Below, piece by piece: positions 1-9,394 of a stretch of 64,000 nt of DNA. The stretch comes from Marivirga arenosa (GTDB taxonomy: Bacteria; Bacteroidota; Bacteroidia; Cytophagales; Cyclobacteriaceae): contig NZ_CP129968.2 in assembly GCF_030503875.2 (NCBI RefSeq), positions 2,816,001 through 2,880,000 of the forward strand. Direction: 5' to 3'. Made by a program: the position numbers and the translations under genes. Under the pieces are notes generated by a model. That model was not told where the DNA came from. It saw only the letters and a list, made by a program, of their open reading frames with translations, and ran no database searches. Position 1 is the first letter of the stretch. Each line of letters starts with the position of its first letter.

Positions 1-710
1 AAGAAAATGAGGAGTGGCTAAATATGATGCTTAATCATATAAAAGAAAGCTTTCCTGAAATTACTTCTTTGCTTTATATCCTAAATCAAAAAGGAAATGA
101 AACTTTCCATGATTTAGAGGTAAATGTATTTCATGGGAAAGATCATATTATTGAAGAAATGGAGGGATTGGAATTTAAAATTGGTCCAAAATCTTTCTAT
201 CAAACAAATTCCGATCAAGCTTATGAATTATATAAAGTAGCTAGAAATTTCGCGGATTTAAAAGGTAATGAAACTGTTTATGATCTGTACACTGGAACAG
301 GAACAATCGCTAATTTTATAGCTAAAAGTGCAGAAAAAGTAATAGGAGTTGAATATGTACCAGAAGCCATTGAAGATGCTAAAGTAAATTCAGAGTTGAA
401 TAACATCAAAAACACTAAGTTTTTTGCTGGTGATATGAAGGATGTTTTCAATAATGAATTTTTGAAAGAACATGGGAAGGCTGATGTAATTATAACCGAT
501 CCTCCACGAGCAGGCATGCATCCTGATGTAGTAAAAACAATATTAAATATTGAAGCCGAAAAAATAGTTTATGTAAGCTGTAATCCAGCTACTCAAGCAA
601 GAGACTTGGCACTGCTAGATGAGAAATACAAAGTAACTAAAGTTCAAGCTGTTGACATGTTCCCTCAAACCCATCATGTTGAAAATGTAGTGCTTCTGGA
701 AAGAAAATAA
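1..710 (+). CDS. rlmD: 23S rRNA (uracil-5-)-methyltransferase, RlmD/RumA type, C-terminal part
   Basis: SAM-dependent enzyme that makes 5-methyluridine in 23S rRNA. The reading frame is open to the left edge of the window, so the internal ATG near base 24 is not the start; about 236 C-terminal residues are present, roughly half of a full protein. Visible are the substrate-side motif GPKSFYQTN, the SAM-binding loop DLYTGTGTIANF, the DPPRAGMHP motif and the catalytic cysteine in VSCNPATQARDL. The N-terminal TRAM and Fe-S parts would lie outside the window. Its stop codon is one base from the stop of the opposing gene, so the two transcripts must overlap. The exact target uridine is assumed from the family. 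Confidence 0.88.
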   Translation, partial: ENEEWLNMMLNHIKESFPEITSLLYILNQKGNETFHDLEVNVFHGKDHIIEEMEGLEFKIGPKSFYQTNSDQAYELYKVARNFADLKGNETVYDLYTGTGTIANFIAKSAEKVIGVEYVPEAIEDAKVNSELNNIKNTKFFAGDMKDVFNNEFLKEHGKADVIITDPPRAGMHPDVVKTILNIEAEKIVYVSCNPATQARDLALLDEKYKVTKVQAVDMFPQTHHVENVVLLERK

Positions 711-711
711 A

Positions 712-2664
712 TTAATTTGAATCGGGGCGGTAGATTTCAAACTCTACCCTCCTATTCAATCTACGGTCATCATCAGTTTGTTCATCTGAAACTACTGGTT
801 TACTATTTCCAAAACCTTCAGCAACCACTCTACTAGGATCAATTGGGTGTAACAAAATAATATAATCACGAATTGCGTCTGCTCTTTCTTGTGACAAAGA
901 CTTATTCCTAATCTCATCACCAGATGAATCGGTATGACCTGAAATTTTCAGTTTAAATTCAGGATAGTCCAGAAGAAAATCTACCACTTTATCCAAATCA
1001 AAATACATATCTGGCCTTAGTTTTGCAGAGTTCTCCTCAAATTCAATGGATTTGAATCTGATTTTACTGGACATTGGATCAATGTTTTTATTCATAACCG
1101 TATCACCCGAAAGGAAAAACATTTCTTCAATTCTAAATAATTCATCAGATTGCACTACCATCACATAATTAGCATTATTGATTAGATTGAATTCAAAACT
1201 CCCATCTTCTCTTGTAAACTTAGGTGCTATCTCAATTCCATTTTCGATATCGACTATTGAAACTATACCTCTGAAGGGTTTTCCTTTTACCGTATCCGTT
1301 ACAACACCACTAACTTTTGTATTCGCTCCCGGTTGAGCTTCCATTGGTAACGGGAAAGAAAATAAATCTAAATTGTGGCTTCTCATCGAGGAAGAACCAG
1401 CATAAAACAAATCTTCAGATTCAGAATCTATTGTGAAATAATATTCATCTCCTTCGGTATTGATTAATGGTCCTATATTTTGGGGTTCATCCCATAAAAA
1501 CATTTTAGAATTAGATTTATATATGTCAAAACCTCCAAAATTTAACAAATGTCCGTTTGAGCTAAAATATAGTATCTGATGTCTAGGGTGTATAAAAGGA
1601 CTCACTTCATTCCCTCTGGTATTCACTACTGGACCTAAATTTTTTGCAGCAGACCATTGCCCGTCTTCATTTTTAACTGAAAAATAAATGTCTGACAAGC
1701 CAAAGCCACCAATTCTGTCGGATGCGAAAAATAAGGTGTCACCTGTAATAGAAAGTGATGGATGAGAATCCCAGGCTTTAGAATTTAAATTGGCTCCTAG
1801 ATTCACTGCCTTACTCCAAGTGCTATCTTCTTGCAGATGTGTTTCATATAAATCACAATTACCAAAGCCATCATATGATCCGCAGCGTGCAAATATTATT
1901 TCATTTCCTTCAGCATTTAATGCTGCTGAGCCTTCATTATTCCTACTGTTTATACCTCTAATCGGGACTGCATCCTGCCACATGCCATCTATCTGAACAG
2001 AAACATATAAATCCTCATTAGAATTATTTGATAGTAAGCTGCCGCTAATACTTCTTTTAGATGTGAATATGATGGTTTTATTATCCAGAGTAAGAGCAGG
2101 TGCATAATCAGCCATATTGGAATTGATCTGCTTTCCCATACTTAATAAAATTCCTCTTGGCGGTACTAATGTGTCAATAGATTTTCTAAAATCTACCAAT
2201 TCATAATAATAATCTATCGGCACGTAATCATCAGTTTGCTCAAGCTTAACTGAATCAAGAAATATTTCCATCTGGCGAAGATCAATTTTGCTTTGATGAT
2301 GCTTCAATGCCAATCGGTATAGACTTTTAGCTTTTTCAAGATCACCATAAAGTTCTTCCATCTTAGCCAATTGCCATATTAAACGAGTATCTTTATAGAA
2401 ATTTTCAATGGCAAATTGCTGAACATAATCCTCTAACAATTCCTTGAATTTTTCCCAGTTTTTAGATTGCTGGGTCCGGTTTATTTTCTCAAGTTCATTT
2501 TCATCTTGATAATAATTGAATTGATTTACATTAGGGAAATAGAAAGGAAATAATTCCTCTGCCTCCTTTTTTGATAATTCAACCTGAGGATTAAATTGAG
2601 CCTGAATATCGATAGAAAACAGGATCAGAATAATTAAAAATAATTTATTAAGATATTGATTCAA
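712..2664 (-). CDS. PorE-like PD40/OmpA-domain envelope protein
   Basis: 650-residue periplasmic protein. In order: signal peptide of about 22 residues ending IQAQ, a TPR-like helical segment (about 50-140), PD40/WD40-like beta-propeller repeats (about 185-440, e.g. SITGDTLFFASDRIGGFG), a carboxypeptidase-regulatory-like domain starting VSGVVTDTVKGKPF (about 450-530), and a C-terminal OmpA peptidoglycan-binding domain with ISGHTDSSGD. This TPR, propeller, CRD, OmpA order is the architecture known for the T9SS component PorE. No lipobox cysteine is seen; the protein has a type I-like signal. It could be true PorE or one of several paralogs, since another PD40/OmpA protein lies at 15.5 kb (without TPR). 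Convergent with rlmD. Confidence 0.75.
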   Translation of the reverse strand: MNQYLNKLFLIILILFSIDIQAQFNPQVELSKKEAEELFPFYFPNVNQFNYYQDENELEKINRTQQSKNWEKFKELLEDYVQQFAIENFYKDTRLIWQLAKMEELYGDLEKAKSLYRLALKHHQSKIDLRQMEIFLDSVKLEQTDDYVPIDYYYELVDFRKSIDTLVPPRGILLSMGKQINSNMADYAPALTLDNKTIIFTSKRSISGSLLSNNSNEDLYVSVQIDGMWQDAVPIRGINSRNNEGSAALNAEGNEIIFARCGSYDGFGNCDLYETHLQEDSTWSKAVNLGANLNSKAWDSHPSLSITGDTLFFASDRIGGFGLSDIYFSVKNEDGQWSAAKNLGPVVNTRGNEVSPFIHPRHQILYFSSNGHLLNFGGFDIYKSNSKMFLWDEPQNIGPLINTEGDEYYFTIDSESEDLFYAGSSSMRSHNLDLFSFPLPMEAQPGANTKVSGVVTDTVKGKPFRGIVSIVDIENGIEIAPKFTREDGSFEFNLINNANYVMVVQSDELFRIEEMFFLSGDTVMNKNIDPMSSKIRFKSIEFEENSAKLRPDMYFDLDKVVDFLLDYPEFKLKISGHTDSSGDEIRNKSLSQERADAIRDYIILLHPIDPSRVVAEGFGNSKPVVSDEQTDDDRRLNRRVEFEIYRPDSN

Positions 2665-2861
2665 GACAAATTGATAGTTTTACGGTAAATATGTCAGTTT
2701 TTCAAACTTTAATATCCGAAAAATGTCTGAATTACCATTTAATTAAAACCAAAATTAGGTATAATTTTATTGGCATAACAATTGAATTAGTCAAGAACCC
2801 CATTTAAAGGGACAAATAAGGGATTTCAAATGCCAAATTGGCTGAAATATTAATGATATAT

Positions 2862-5357
2862 ATGGATTCAATATTAAAGCATACACAAGCGCTTTCTGAG
2901 ATAAATGATGATGAAACTGGTGAATTAATACAACTCATATCTACTGATGAAGAAAATAGTATGAGAGAAGATGATTTACCAGATCAACTTCCAATTTTAC
3001 CAATAAGAAATACAGTTTTATTTCCTGGTGTAGTTATACCTATTACGGTTGGCCGACAAAAATCAATTAAGTTAGTTAAAAAGGCTTATAAGGGAGATAG
3101 AATTATAGGAGTAGTTGCTCAATCAAATAGCAAAGTTGAAGATCCTGGAAAGGATGACATTTACAATATTGGTACAGTAGCTAGAATATTGAAAATGATT
3201 GTATTACCAGATGGGAATACAACCATTATCATTCAGGGTAAGCAGAAATTTAAAGTAAAGGATGTGGTACAGGAGGACCCATTCTTAATTGCCACATATG
3301 AAGAATTGAATGACGAGGAATTAGATCCTAAATTAAAATCTAATAAGGCAGTTATTCAATCTTTAAAAGATGCTGCCAGCAAAATAATGAAGCTCAATCC
3401 GGAAATTCCTCAAGAAGCACAAGTTGCGCTTGATAATATTGAAAATCCGAATTTCCTAACTCACTTTTTATCTTCAAACATAAATTCTGAGGTAGCTGAT
3501 AAGCAAAAATTGCTGGAGAAAACCAATGCTAAAGAACGAGCTACTTTGTTATTGGAATTCATGCTTAAGGATATCCAGATGCTGGAATTAAAAAATGAAA
3601 TCCATAAAAAGGTTCATACTGACATTGACCAGCAACAAAGAGATTACTTCTTGAGGCAACAAATCAGAGTGTTACAAGATGAATTAGGTCAAGACAGTCC
3701 TGATCAAGAGTTGGACAACTTAAGACAAAAAGCGAAAGATAAAAATTGGCCTTCAGAAGTCCAAAAACACTTTGATAAAGAAATAGATAAGATTTCTAGA
3801 ATCAACCCACAAGCCGCTGAATATCCAGTAGCTATGAATTATGTTGAGCTTCTTCTAGAATTACCATGGGGAGAAGTTACTAAGGATAATTTTGATTTAA
3901 AAAGAGCCAAGAAAATTCTAGACCGCGATCACTACGGACTAGAAAAAGTGAAAGAAAGAATAATAGAATATCTTGCCGTTCTAAAATTAAAGCAAGATAT
4001 GAAAGCTCCTATCCTATGTCTATACGGACCTCCAGGTGTTGGTAAAACTTCCTTAGGAAAATCAATTTCTGATGCACTAGGAAGAAAATATGTTCGCATG
4101 TCTTTAGGTGGCGTTCATGATGAAGCTGAAATCCGTGGACATAGAAAAACTTACGTAGGTGCAATGCCCGGTAAAATCATCCAAAACATGAAAAAAGCCG
4201 GTAAATCAAATCCTGTTTATATTTTAGATGAAATTGATAAGGTTAATTCTGATTTCAGAGGCGATCCATCCTCAGCTTTACTTGAGGTATTAGATCCTGA
4301 GCAGAATGAAACTTTCCAAGATAATTATCTTGAAGTAGAATACGATTTATCTAATGTGCTATTTATAGCTACTGCTAACTCCCTAGACACCATTCAGCCA
4401 GCTTTAAGAGACAGAATGGAAATCATTGAAGTAACTGGCTATACACTTGAGGAAAAGGTTGAAATTGCTAAAAAGCATTTAATTCCTAAGCAAAAGAAAG
4501 AGCATGGGCTTAAAGCAAAGGATGTTACTTTTAGTAAAAAAGCAATTGCTAAAATCATAGAAGATTACACTAGAGAATCAGGGGTAAGAGGCTTAGAAAG
4601 AACAATTGGAAAGGTGATTCGAAATATCGCTAAATCAATTGCTATGGAAGAAGAATACAATAGCAAGATTGAGTCAGAAGATATTGTAAAAATATTAGGT
4701 GCTGAAGTATTTGAAAAGGAAACTTATCAGGATAATGAGACTGCTGGATTAGTTACTGGTTTAGCCTGGACTTCAGTAGGTGGTGAAATACTCTTTATTG
4801 AATCTAGTCTGAGTAGAGGGAAAGGTAAATTAACCTTATCAGGTCAATTAGGAGATGTGATGAAAGAGTCTGCTATGACTGCCCTATCCTACCTAAGATC
4901 ACATGCTGATGAATTAGGTATTCATCATAAAATCTTTGATAATTACGATTTACATATTCACGTACCAGCAGGTGCTGTTCCTAAAGATGGGCCTTCAGCT
5001 GGTATCGCAATGATTACTTCTTTGGCTTCAATTTATACTCAACGAAAAGTGAAATCGAAGCTGGCTATGACAGGTGAAATTACTTTAAGAGGAAAAGTAT
5101 TACCGATTGGTGGACTGAAAGAGAAAATATTAGCGGCAAGAAGAGCCGGTATCAAAGATGTAATTCTTTGTAAACGTAACAAAAAAGATATTGAGGAGAT
5201 CGACTCAAGGTATATCAAAGGCTTAAACATTCACTTTGTAGATCAGGTGAATGAAGTATTAGAGATTGCACTATTGAAAGAGAAAATCAAAAATCCAATC
5301 AATTTTGTAATCCCAGATGAGGACGATAAAAAAACTGTGCCTGCTAATTCCATATGA
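2862..5357 (+). CDS. lon: ATP-dependent protease Lon
   Basis: Cytosolic AAA+ serine protease that degrades misfolded and regulatory proteins. About 831 residues: N-terminal substrate-binding LON domain starting near LPILPIRNTVLFPG, coiled linker, AAA+ domain with Walker A GPPGVGKTSLGK (about residue 389) and Walker B YILDEIDKV, and the Lon protease domain with catalytic Ser712 in KDGPSAGIA and Lys753 in GGLKEKI. The frame extends upstream to a TTG at 2838 and an ATG at 2853; I choose the ATG at 2862 because the extra residues (MAEILMIY) look non-conserved and an ATG is preferred. The stop overlaps the start of porQ by four bases (ATGA), so translation is probably coupled. Confidence 0.95.
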   Translation: MDSILKHTQALSEINDDETGELIQLISTDEENSMREDDLPDQLPILPIRNTVLFPGVVIPITVGRQKSIKLVKKAYKGDRIIGVVAQSNSKVEDPGKDDIYNIGTVARILKMIVLPDGNTTIIIQGKQKFKVKDVVQEDPFLIATYEELNDEELDPKLKSNKAVIQSLKDAASKIMKLNPEIPQEAQVALDNIENPNFLTHFLSSNINSEVADKQKLLEKTNAKERATLLLEFMLKDIQMLELKNEIHKKVHTDIDQQQRDYFLRQQIRVLQDELGQDSPDQELDNLRQKAKDKNWPSEVQKHFDKEIDKISRINPQAAEYPVAMNYVELLLELPWGEVTKDNFDLKRAKKILDRDHYGLEKVKERIIEYLAVLKLKQDMKAPILCLYGPPGVGKTSLGKSISDALGRKYVRMSLGGVHDEAEIRGHRKTYVGAMPGKIIQNMKKAGKSNPVYILDEIDKVNSDFRGDPSSALLEVLDPEQNETFQDNYLEVEYDLSNVLFIATANSLDTIQPALRDRMEIIEVTGYTLEEKVEIAKKHLIPKQKKEHGLKAKDVTFSKKAIAKIIEDYTRESGVRGLERTIGKVIRNIAKSIAMEEEYNSKIESEDIVKILGAEVFEKETYQDNETAGLVTGLAWTSVGGEILFIESSLSRGKGKLTLSGQLGDVMKESAMTALSYLRSHADELGIHHKIFDNYDLHIHVPAGAVPKDGPSAGIAMITSLASIYTQRKVKSKLAMTGEITLRGKVLPIGGLKEKILAARRAGIKDVILCKRNKKDIEEIDSRYIKGLNIHFVDQVNEVLEIALLKEKIKNPINFVIPDEDDKKTVPANSI

Positions 5358-6403
5358 GGTTCCAAAAGGTCATACTGAGCCTTTTGGTTTGCATGCTTGC
5401 CTCCCAAACTGCTTTTGCGCAGATTGGGGGCTTACGGACTTTTGAATTTTTAGAGTTACCTAATCACGCACGAGTTGCAGGTTTGGGTACAGTTAATGTT
5501 AGTTCTAATGCAGGAGATGTCAATATGGTTTGGCAAAATCCAGCATTATTAAATGCTGATATGGGAGGCCAAGTATCCTTTAACTTCATTCCTTTTTATG
5601 CTGATATTTATAACAGTCAGCTTACCTATGCACAAAATTTTGAAAACGCTGGAATTTTCAGTTTAGGAGTAAATTATTTAAGCTATGGTAGTTTTAAAGG
5701 TTTTGATAATACAGGAGCTTCAACTAACGATTTTACAGCTGCTAATTATGCCATTCAAATAAGTCATTCGAGAACAGATGGTGCTTTTCAATATGGGGCC
5801 AATGTGAAATTTGTTATGAGTCAGATAAGTGGATTTAATCAATCTGCTATTCTTACTGACTTTGGCGGTGCCTTTATTCATCCTGAAAAAGACTTATCGA
5901 TAGGATTGGTTATAAAAAACATTGGTTTTTATACCAATAAATATGAAAATGAAGACAGAAGTTTACCATTTGATGTACAATTAGGGAGTACATTCAAACC
6001 TGAGTTCATGCCTTTCCGTTTCTCTTTAACACTTAATAGACTTTATCAATATGATCTAAGTTATTTTGATAATAGTTTAATTCCTGAAGATGATAGCAAT
6101 GTATTTACAGATATTAGTAACAATCCACCTAATACATTTGATAAAATTTTTCAGCATGTGACAATTGGAACTGAATTAATCTTAGGTGAAAACATTAATC
6201 TTAGAGCTGGCTATAATCATTTAATCAGACAATCATTAAAAGCTGAACAAGTTGGAGGAGCAGGGGGTTTTACCTTTGGGTTTTTTGTACATACAAAGAA
6301 TTTTAATATAGCATATTCTAGTGCGATATATCAAGCGGGTAGTTTTGCTCACTTTATTACTTTGGGAAGTAATTTGAAAAATATAGTAAAGAAAAAATCA
6401 TGA
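5354..6403 (+). CDS. porQ: Type IX secretion system protein PorQ
   Basis: 349-residue outer-membrane beta-barrel-like protein. It has a signal peptide (cleavage after QTAFA) and the PorQ hallmark at the mature N-terminus, GLRTFEFLELPNHARVAGLG, followed by GDVNMVWQNPALL, as in FadL/PorV-like proteins. PorQ is known to associate with PorZ at the cell surface in T9SS organisms. The gene overlaps lon by four bases upstream and hslU by four bases downstream, so it sits in one transcript between two cytosolic AAA+ proteins. The T9SS cargo genes elsewhere in the window fit a functional T9SS in this organism. Confidence 0.87.
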   Translation: MRFQKVILSLLVCMLASQTAFAQIGGLRTFEFLELPNHARVAGLGTVNVSSNAGDVNMVWQNPALLNADMGGQVSFNFIPFYADIYNSQLTYAQNFENAGIFSLGVNYLSYGSFKGFDNTGASTNDFTAANYAIQISHSRTDGAFQYGANVKFVMSQISGFNQSAILTDFGGAFIHPEKDLSIGLVIKNIGFYTNKYENEDRSLPFDVQLGSTFKPEFMPFRFSLTLNRLYQYDLSYFDNSLIPEDDSNVFTDISNNPPNTFDKIFQHVTIGTELILGENINLRAGYNHLIRQSLKAEQVGGAGGFTFGFFVHTKNFNIAYSSAIYQAGSFAHFITLGSNLKNIVKKKS

Positions 6404-7788
6404 ATAATAAATTATTTTTGACACCAAAAGAGATCGTCTCAGAGCTCGATAAATATATAATCGGACAAAATGATGCAAAGCGTAATGTTGCCATTGCTTT
6501 GCGTAATAGATGGAGACGTATGAATACACCTGAGGATATTCAAGGTGAGATTGTACCGAATAATATCTTAATGATTGGAGCTACTGGTGTTGGTAAAACA
6601 GAAATTGCCAGAAGATTGGCTAAGATAGCGGATGCTCCTTTCACTAAAGTGGAAGCTTCTAAATTCACTGAAGTAGGTTACGTTGGACGTGACGTTGAAA
6701 GTATGGTTCGTGACTTAGTAGAACAATCGGTAAATCTAGTGAAAGCTTCTAAAAAAGAGGAAGTGAAAAATAAGGCTGCTGATATTGTTGAAGATATCAT
6801 TCTGGATGCCTTGATCCCACCTATGAAGTCTAACAGTCAGCGTCCGATTAGCACAACTGCTGATAATCAAGTACCGGACAATGATTATGAACTGAATCAA
6901 AAAACTAGAGAGAGATTCAGAGAAAAATTACGTAATGGAGAATTAGAAGATCGTAAAATTGATATCAATGTAAAAACCCCTGCAAATAATGGAATGGGCA
7001 TGATTGGTGGTGGCATGATGGATGAAGCATCTATGATCAACTTGCAAGACATGCTTAGTAACATGATGCCTAAGAAGAATAAAAAACGTAAGGTTACGAT
7101 TGAGGAGGCTAGAAAGCTATTAATTGAGGAAGAAGTTTCCAAATTGATTGATATGGATGAAGTGAAGGAAGAGGCAATTCAAAAGGCAGAGAATACAGGT
7201 ATGATCTTCATCGATGAAATTGACAAAATTGCCAAAGGAAGCAGTAATTCGAGCGGTGGTGATGTAAGTAGAGAAGGGGTACAAAGAGATTTACTTCCAA
7301 TTGTAGAAGGAAGTGCTGTCAATACTAAGTATGGTATTATCCATACCGATCATATTTTATTTCTAGCTGCAGGGGCATTTCATGTAAGCAAACCATCTGA
7401 TTTAATTCCAGAATTACAAGGAAGATTCCCAATCAGAGTGGAATTAGATAGCTTAACGAAAGCTGATTTCCTTAGAATATTAAAAGAACCTAAAAACTCA
7501 TTAACAAAACAATATACTGCTCTGCTTAAAGCAGAAGAAGTTGATTTAACATTCGATGATGATGCCTTAGAGGAATTAGCTGAAATCGCTTTTAGAGTAA
7601 ATTCAGAAGTTGAAAATATTGGTGCAAGAAGACTTCAAACTGTAATGAGTAAACTTCTTAATGAATTACTTTTTGACATTCCTGACAAAATCGGTGCAAA
7701 TGCTAAAGTGGTAATCACTAAACAAATGGTGGGTGAAAAATTAGACGGCTTAGTAAAAGACAAAGATCTAAGTCAATATATACTTTAA
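6400..7788 (+). CDS. hslU: HslU, ATPase subunit of the HslUV protease
   Basis: AAA+ unfoldase that feeds proteins to the HslV peptidase. 462 residues: N-terminal LTPKEIVSELDKYIIGQ, Walker A GATGVGKTEIARRLA (about residue 60), the motif SKFTEVGYVGRDVESMVRDL, an inserted I domain (about 110-250) with a Gly/Met-rich patch, Walker B MIFIDEID, sensor ELQGRFPIRVEL and the C-terminal tail LSQYIL that docks into HslV. The Walker A has GATG where many HslU have GPTG. No hslV is adjacent or elsewhere in the window. The start codon overlaps the porQ stop; an intrinsic terminator follows at 7810. Confidence 0.94.
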   Translation: MNNKLFLTPKEIVSELDKYIIGQNDAKRNVAIALRNRWRRMNTPEDIQGEIVPNNILMIGATGVGKTEIARRLAKIADAPFTKVEASKFTEVGYVGRDVESMVRDLVEQSVNLVKASKKEEVKNKAADIVEDIILDALIPPMKSNSQRPISTTADNQVPDNDYELNQKTRERFREKLRNGELEDRKIDINVKTPANNGMGMIGGGMMDEASMINLQDMLSNMMPKKNKKRKVTIEEARKLLIEEEVSKLIDMDEVKEEAIQKAENTGMIFIDEIDKIAKGSSNSSGGDVSREGVQRDLLPIVEGSAVNTKYGIIHTDHILFLAAGAFHVSKPSDLIPELQGRFPIRVELDSLTKADFLRILKEPKNSLTKQYTALLKAEEVDLTFDDDALEELAEIAFRVNSEVENIGARRLQTVMSKLLNELLFDIPDKIGANAKVVITKQMVGEKLDGLVKDKDLSQYIL

Positions 7789-7809
7789 CCTAAATTTCAA
7801 TGAAGAATA

Positions 7810-7848
7810 AAGCTTGTCATTCTTAACAGGATGTCAGGCTTTTTTTTA
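7810..7848 (+). terminator. Intrinsic terminator after hslU
   Basis: Inverted arms 7810-7820 and 7831-7841 pair at nine or more of eleven positions (AAGCTTGTCAT with ATGTCAGGCTT) and are followed by a run of eight T. It closes the lon-porQ-hslU unit. Confidence 0.8.
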
Positions 7849-7906
7849 TGGAATACGGCAGAACTAAATTTCTATAAATAAATCTCATTTATTTATTCAT
7901 CAATGC

Positions 7907-8416
7907 TTATTCGTAGTAATTTAGATCAAATCTACCTTCAGTGACTTCTACTGTATCACAATCACTAAACACTATAAATTCAAAAGTACCAGCAACTATT
8001 TTATTTATTGAATCAATTTTTAAAATTTCTAAATAGCCAGAATTAGAATCTGTTTTCAAATTACAATTATCTTCCATAGAAACTGAGGCAAAACTTTTTT
8101 CGGTCTCTTGCTGATAGAACTGTATTGATTTATCTTGATTAAAAATATCTCTTAATGTAAATTCTAATGATTGAGATTTAGGTTCATACAATGCTTTAAT
8201 ATGCATATCTATACCTCGATTTAGAAATGCTTCCAATATATTCCCACCACTATTCAAATATCGATCATCAGGCAACCATACTTCACCATTTATCTTGCAT
8301 CCAAACGTTCCATTCCCTTCTTCTGTAACAGGTGGTAATTCGGGCTCTGGATCAAATAGCAATTCACAAGAAGTAATAAATATCAATGCTGTTAGAATTA
8401 TGAATAGATTTTTCAT
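7907..8416 (-). CDS. Small lipoprotein of unknown function (DUF6252-like)
   Basis: 169 residues from the ATG at 8416. The frame extends 23 codons upstream, but the internal start gives a clean lipoprotein signal, MKNLFIILTALIFITSC, with lipobox ITSC and then the acidic, proline-rich linker ELLFDPEPELPP. The mature part begins GTFGCKINGEVWLP, a pattern I associate with small Bacteroidota lipoproteins of the DUF6252 kind; the family name is from memory and not certain. Three further cysteines lie in the domain. Role unknown; probably held on the periplasmic or outer leaflet. Transcribed alone, divergent from the SDR gene. Confidence 0.6.
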   Translation of the reverse strand: MKNLFIILTALIFITSCELLFDPEPELPPVTEEGNGTFGCKINGEVWLPDDRYLNSGGNILEAFLNRGIDMHIKALYEPKSQSLEFTLRDIFNQDKSIQFYQQETEKSFASVSMEDNCNLKTDSNSGYLEILKIDSINKIVAGTFEFIVFSDCDTVEVTEGRFDLNYYE

Positions 8417-8519
8417 AAAGTAAAGTTTAACAAAAATTAAGTAAACAACTATACTTTCAACATAAAAAGTATCCTTCCGTATCAATAGTTTTATATTAGA
8501 TTAAAAGAAAGAAAGAAAG

Positions 8520-9248
8520 ATGAATAAATCACTTTTTATCATAACAGGTGCTAGCAAAGGAATTGGAAATGGTTTAGCCAATAAAGCTTTGGAATCTGGA
8601 GCTTCTGTTTGGGGAATTAGTAGAAGTCATTCAATATCTGATGAAAACTATAAAGCTATTTCAATAGACCTTTCCAATTTAGATGAATTGAAAAATGAAT
8701 TACCCAATCTTTTCAATGATGCGAAGGGATATGACAAGGTAGTTTTAATTAATAACGCTGGAACATTAGGAGACATCAAACATTTAGGAAGTATTGAAAA
8801 CGATAGCATACCTCAACTTTTCAATTTAAATGTAAGTGCACCTCTCCTACTGATGAATCAGTTTATGCATGATTTAAAAGATCATGAAGGAGAAAAAATA
8901 ATCATTAATATAAGCTCAGGAGCTGGTAAAAATGCCGTAGATGGTTGGTCAGGATATTGTGCCTCCAAAGCTGCTTTAGATATGGCTTCAAAAGTAGCGG
9001 CTAAAGAAGCTGAATTAGATGGAAATGGCTTTATCATTAAAGCTATCGCCCCTGGTGTTGTGGATACAGAAATGCAAACACAGATCCGAAATGCGGATGA
9101 AAAGTCCTTCAGCGGAATAGATAGATTTAAAAATCTAAAAGCTGACAATGCTTTAAGTAGCGAGAAAGAAGTAGCTGAAAAATATTTTTATTACCTGGAA
9201 AACATAAATCAGTATCCAGATGTAATCTTAGATGTGAGAGATGTATAA
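8520..9248 (+). CDS. Short-chain dehydrogenase/reductase (benzil/sepiapterin reductase-like)
   Basis: 242-residue Rossmann-fold NAD(P)H oxidoreductase. It shows the cofactor motif TGASKGIGNGLA at the N-terminus, LINNAGTLG in the middle, the catalytic Ser in INISSGAG and the catalytic YCASK, then IAPGVVDTEMQ. The SSGAG and GWSGYCASKAALD segments resemble the benzil reductase/YueD and sepiapterin reductase branch. The substrate cannot be read from the sequence. It starts directly after an A/G-rich stretch with four GAAA-type units and is followed by a hairpin at 9256. No obvious partner gene. Confidence 0.8.
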   Translation: MNKSLFIITGASKGIGNGLANKALESGASVWGISRSHSISDENYKAISIDLSNLDELKNELPNLFNDAKGYDKVVLINNAGTLGDIKHLGSIENDSIPQLFNLNVSAPLLLMNQFMHDLKDHEGEKIIINISSGAGKNAVDGWSGYCASKAALDMASKVAAKEAELDGNGFIIKAIAPGVVDTEMQTQIRNADEKSFSGIDRFKNLKADNALSSEKEVAEKYFYYLENINQYPDVILDVRDV

Positions 9249-9255
9249 AATAAAA

Positions 9256-9279
9256 AAGGTAGAGTTTTAACTCTACCTT
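9256..9279 (+). terminator. Hairpin after the SDR gene, probable terminator
   Basis: Perfect 11-base arms 9256-9266 and 9269-9279 (AAGGTAGAGTT / AACTCTACCTT). The U-run downstream is weak, so termination may be partial. Confidence 0.55.
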
Positions 9280-9369
9280 AATTGATACCCTAATATCTTT
9301 AGAGACATCTATTGTTAACTAAAATTTTAATAATAGTCCTCCAGTTCTGATAAATTCATTCAAATGGAT

Positions 9370-9394
9370 TATATTAAACTTTCAGTTTAATATG
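9370..9394 (+). promoter_or_regulatory. Start-codon hairpin of the AsmA-like gene
   Basis: ATATTAAACT (9371-9380) and AGTTTAATAT (9384-9393) form a perfect ten-pair stem around the loop TTC. The right arm contains the A and T of the ATG at 9392, and T9370 can wobble with G9394. As RNA this would bury the start codon; as DNA it could be an operator. Confidence 0.5.

Noticed and set aside
2838..2861. TTG start for Lon at 2838
   Set aside because: ATG codons lie downstream at 2853 and 2862, and the added residues show no family likeness.
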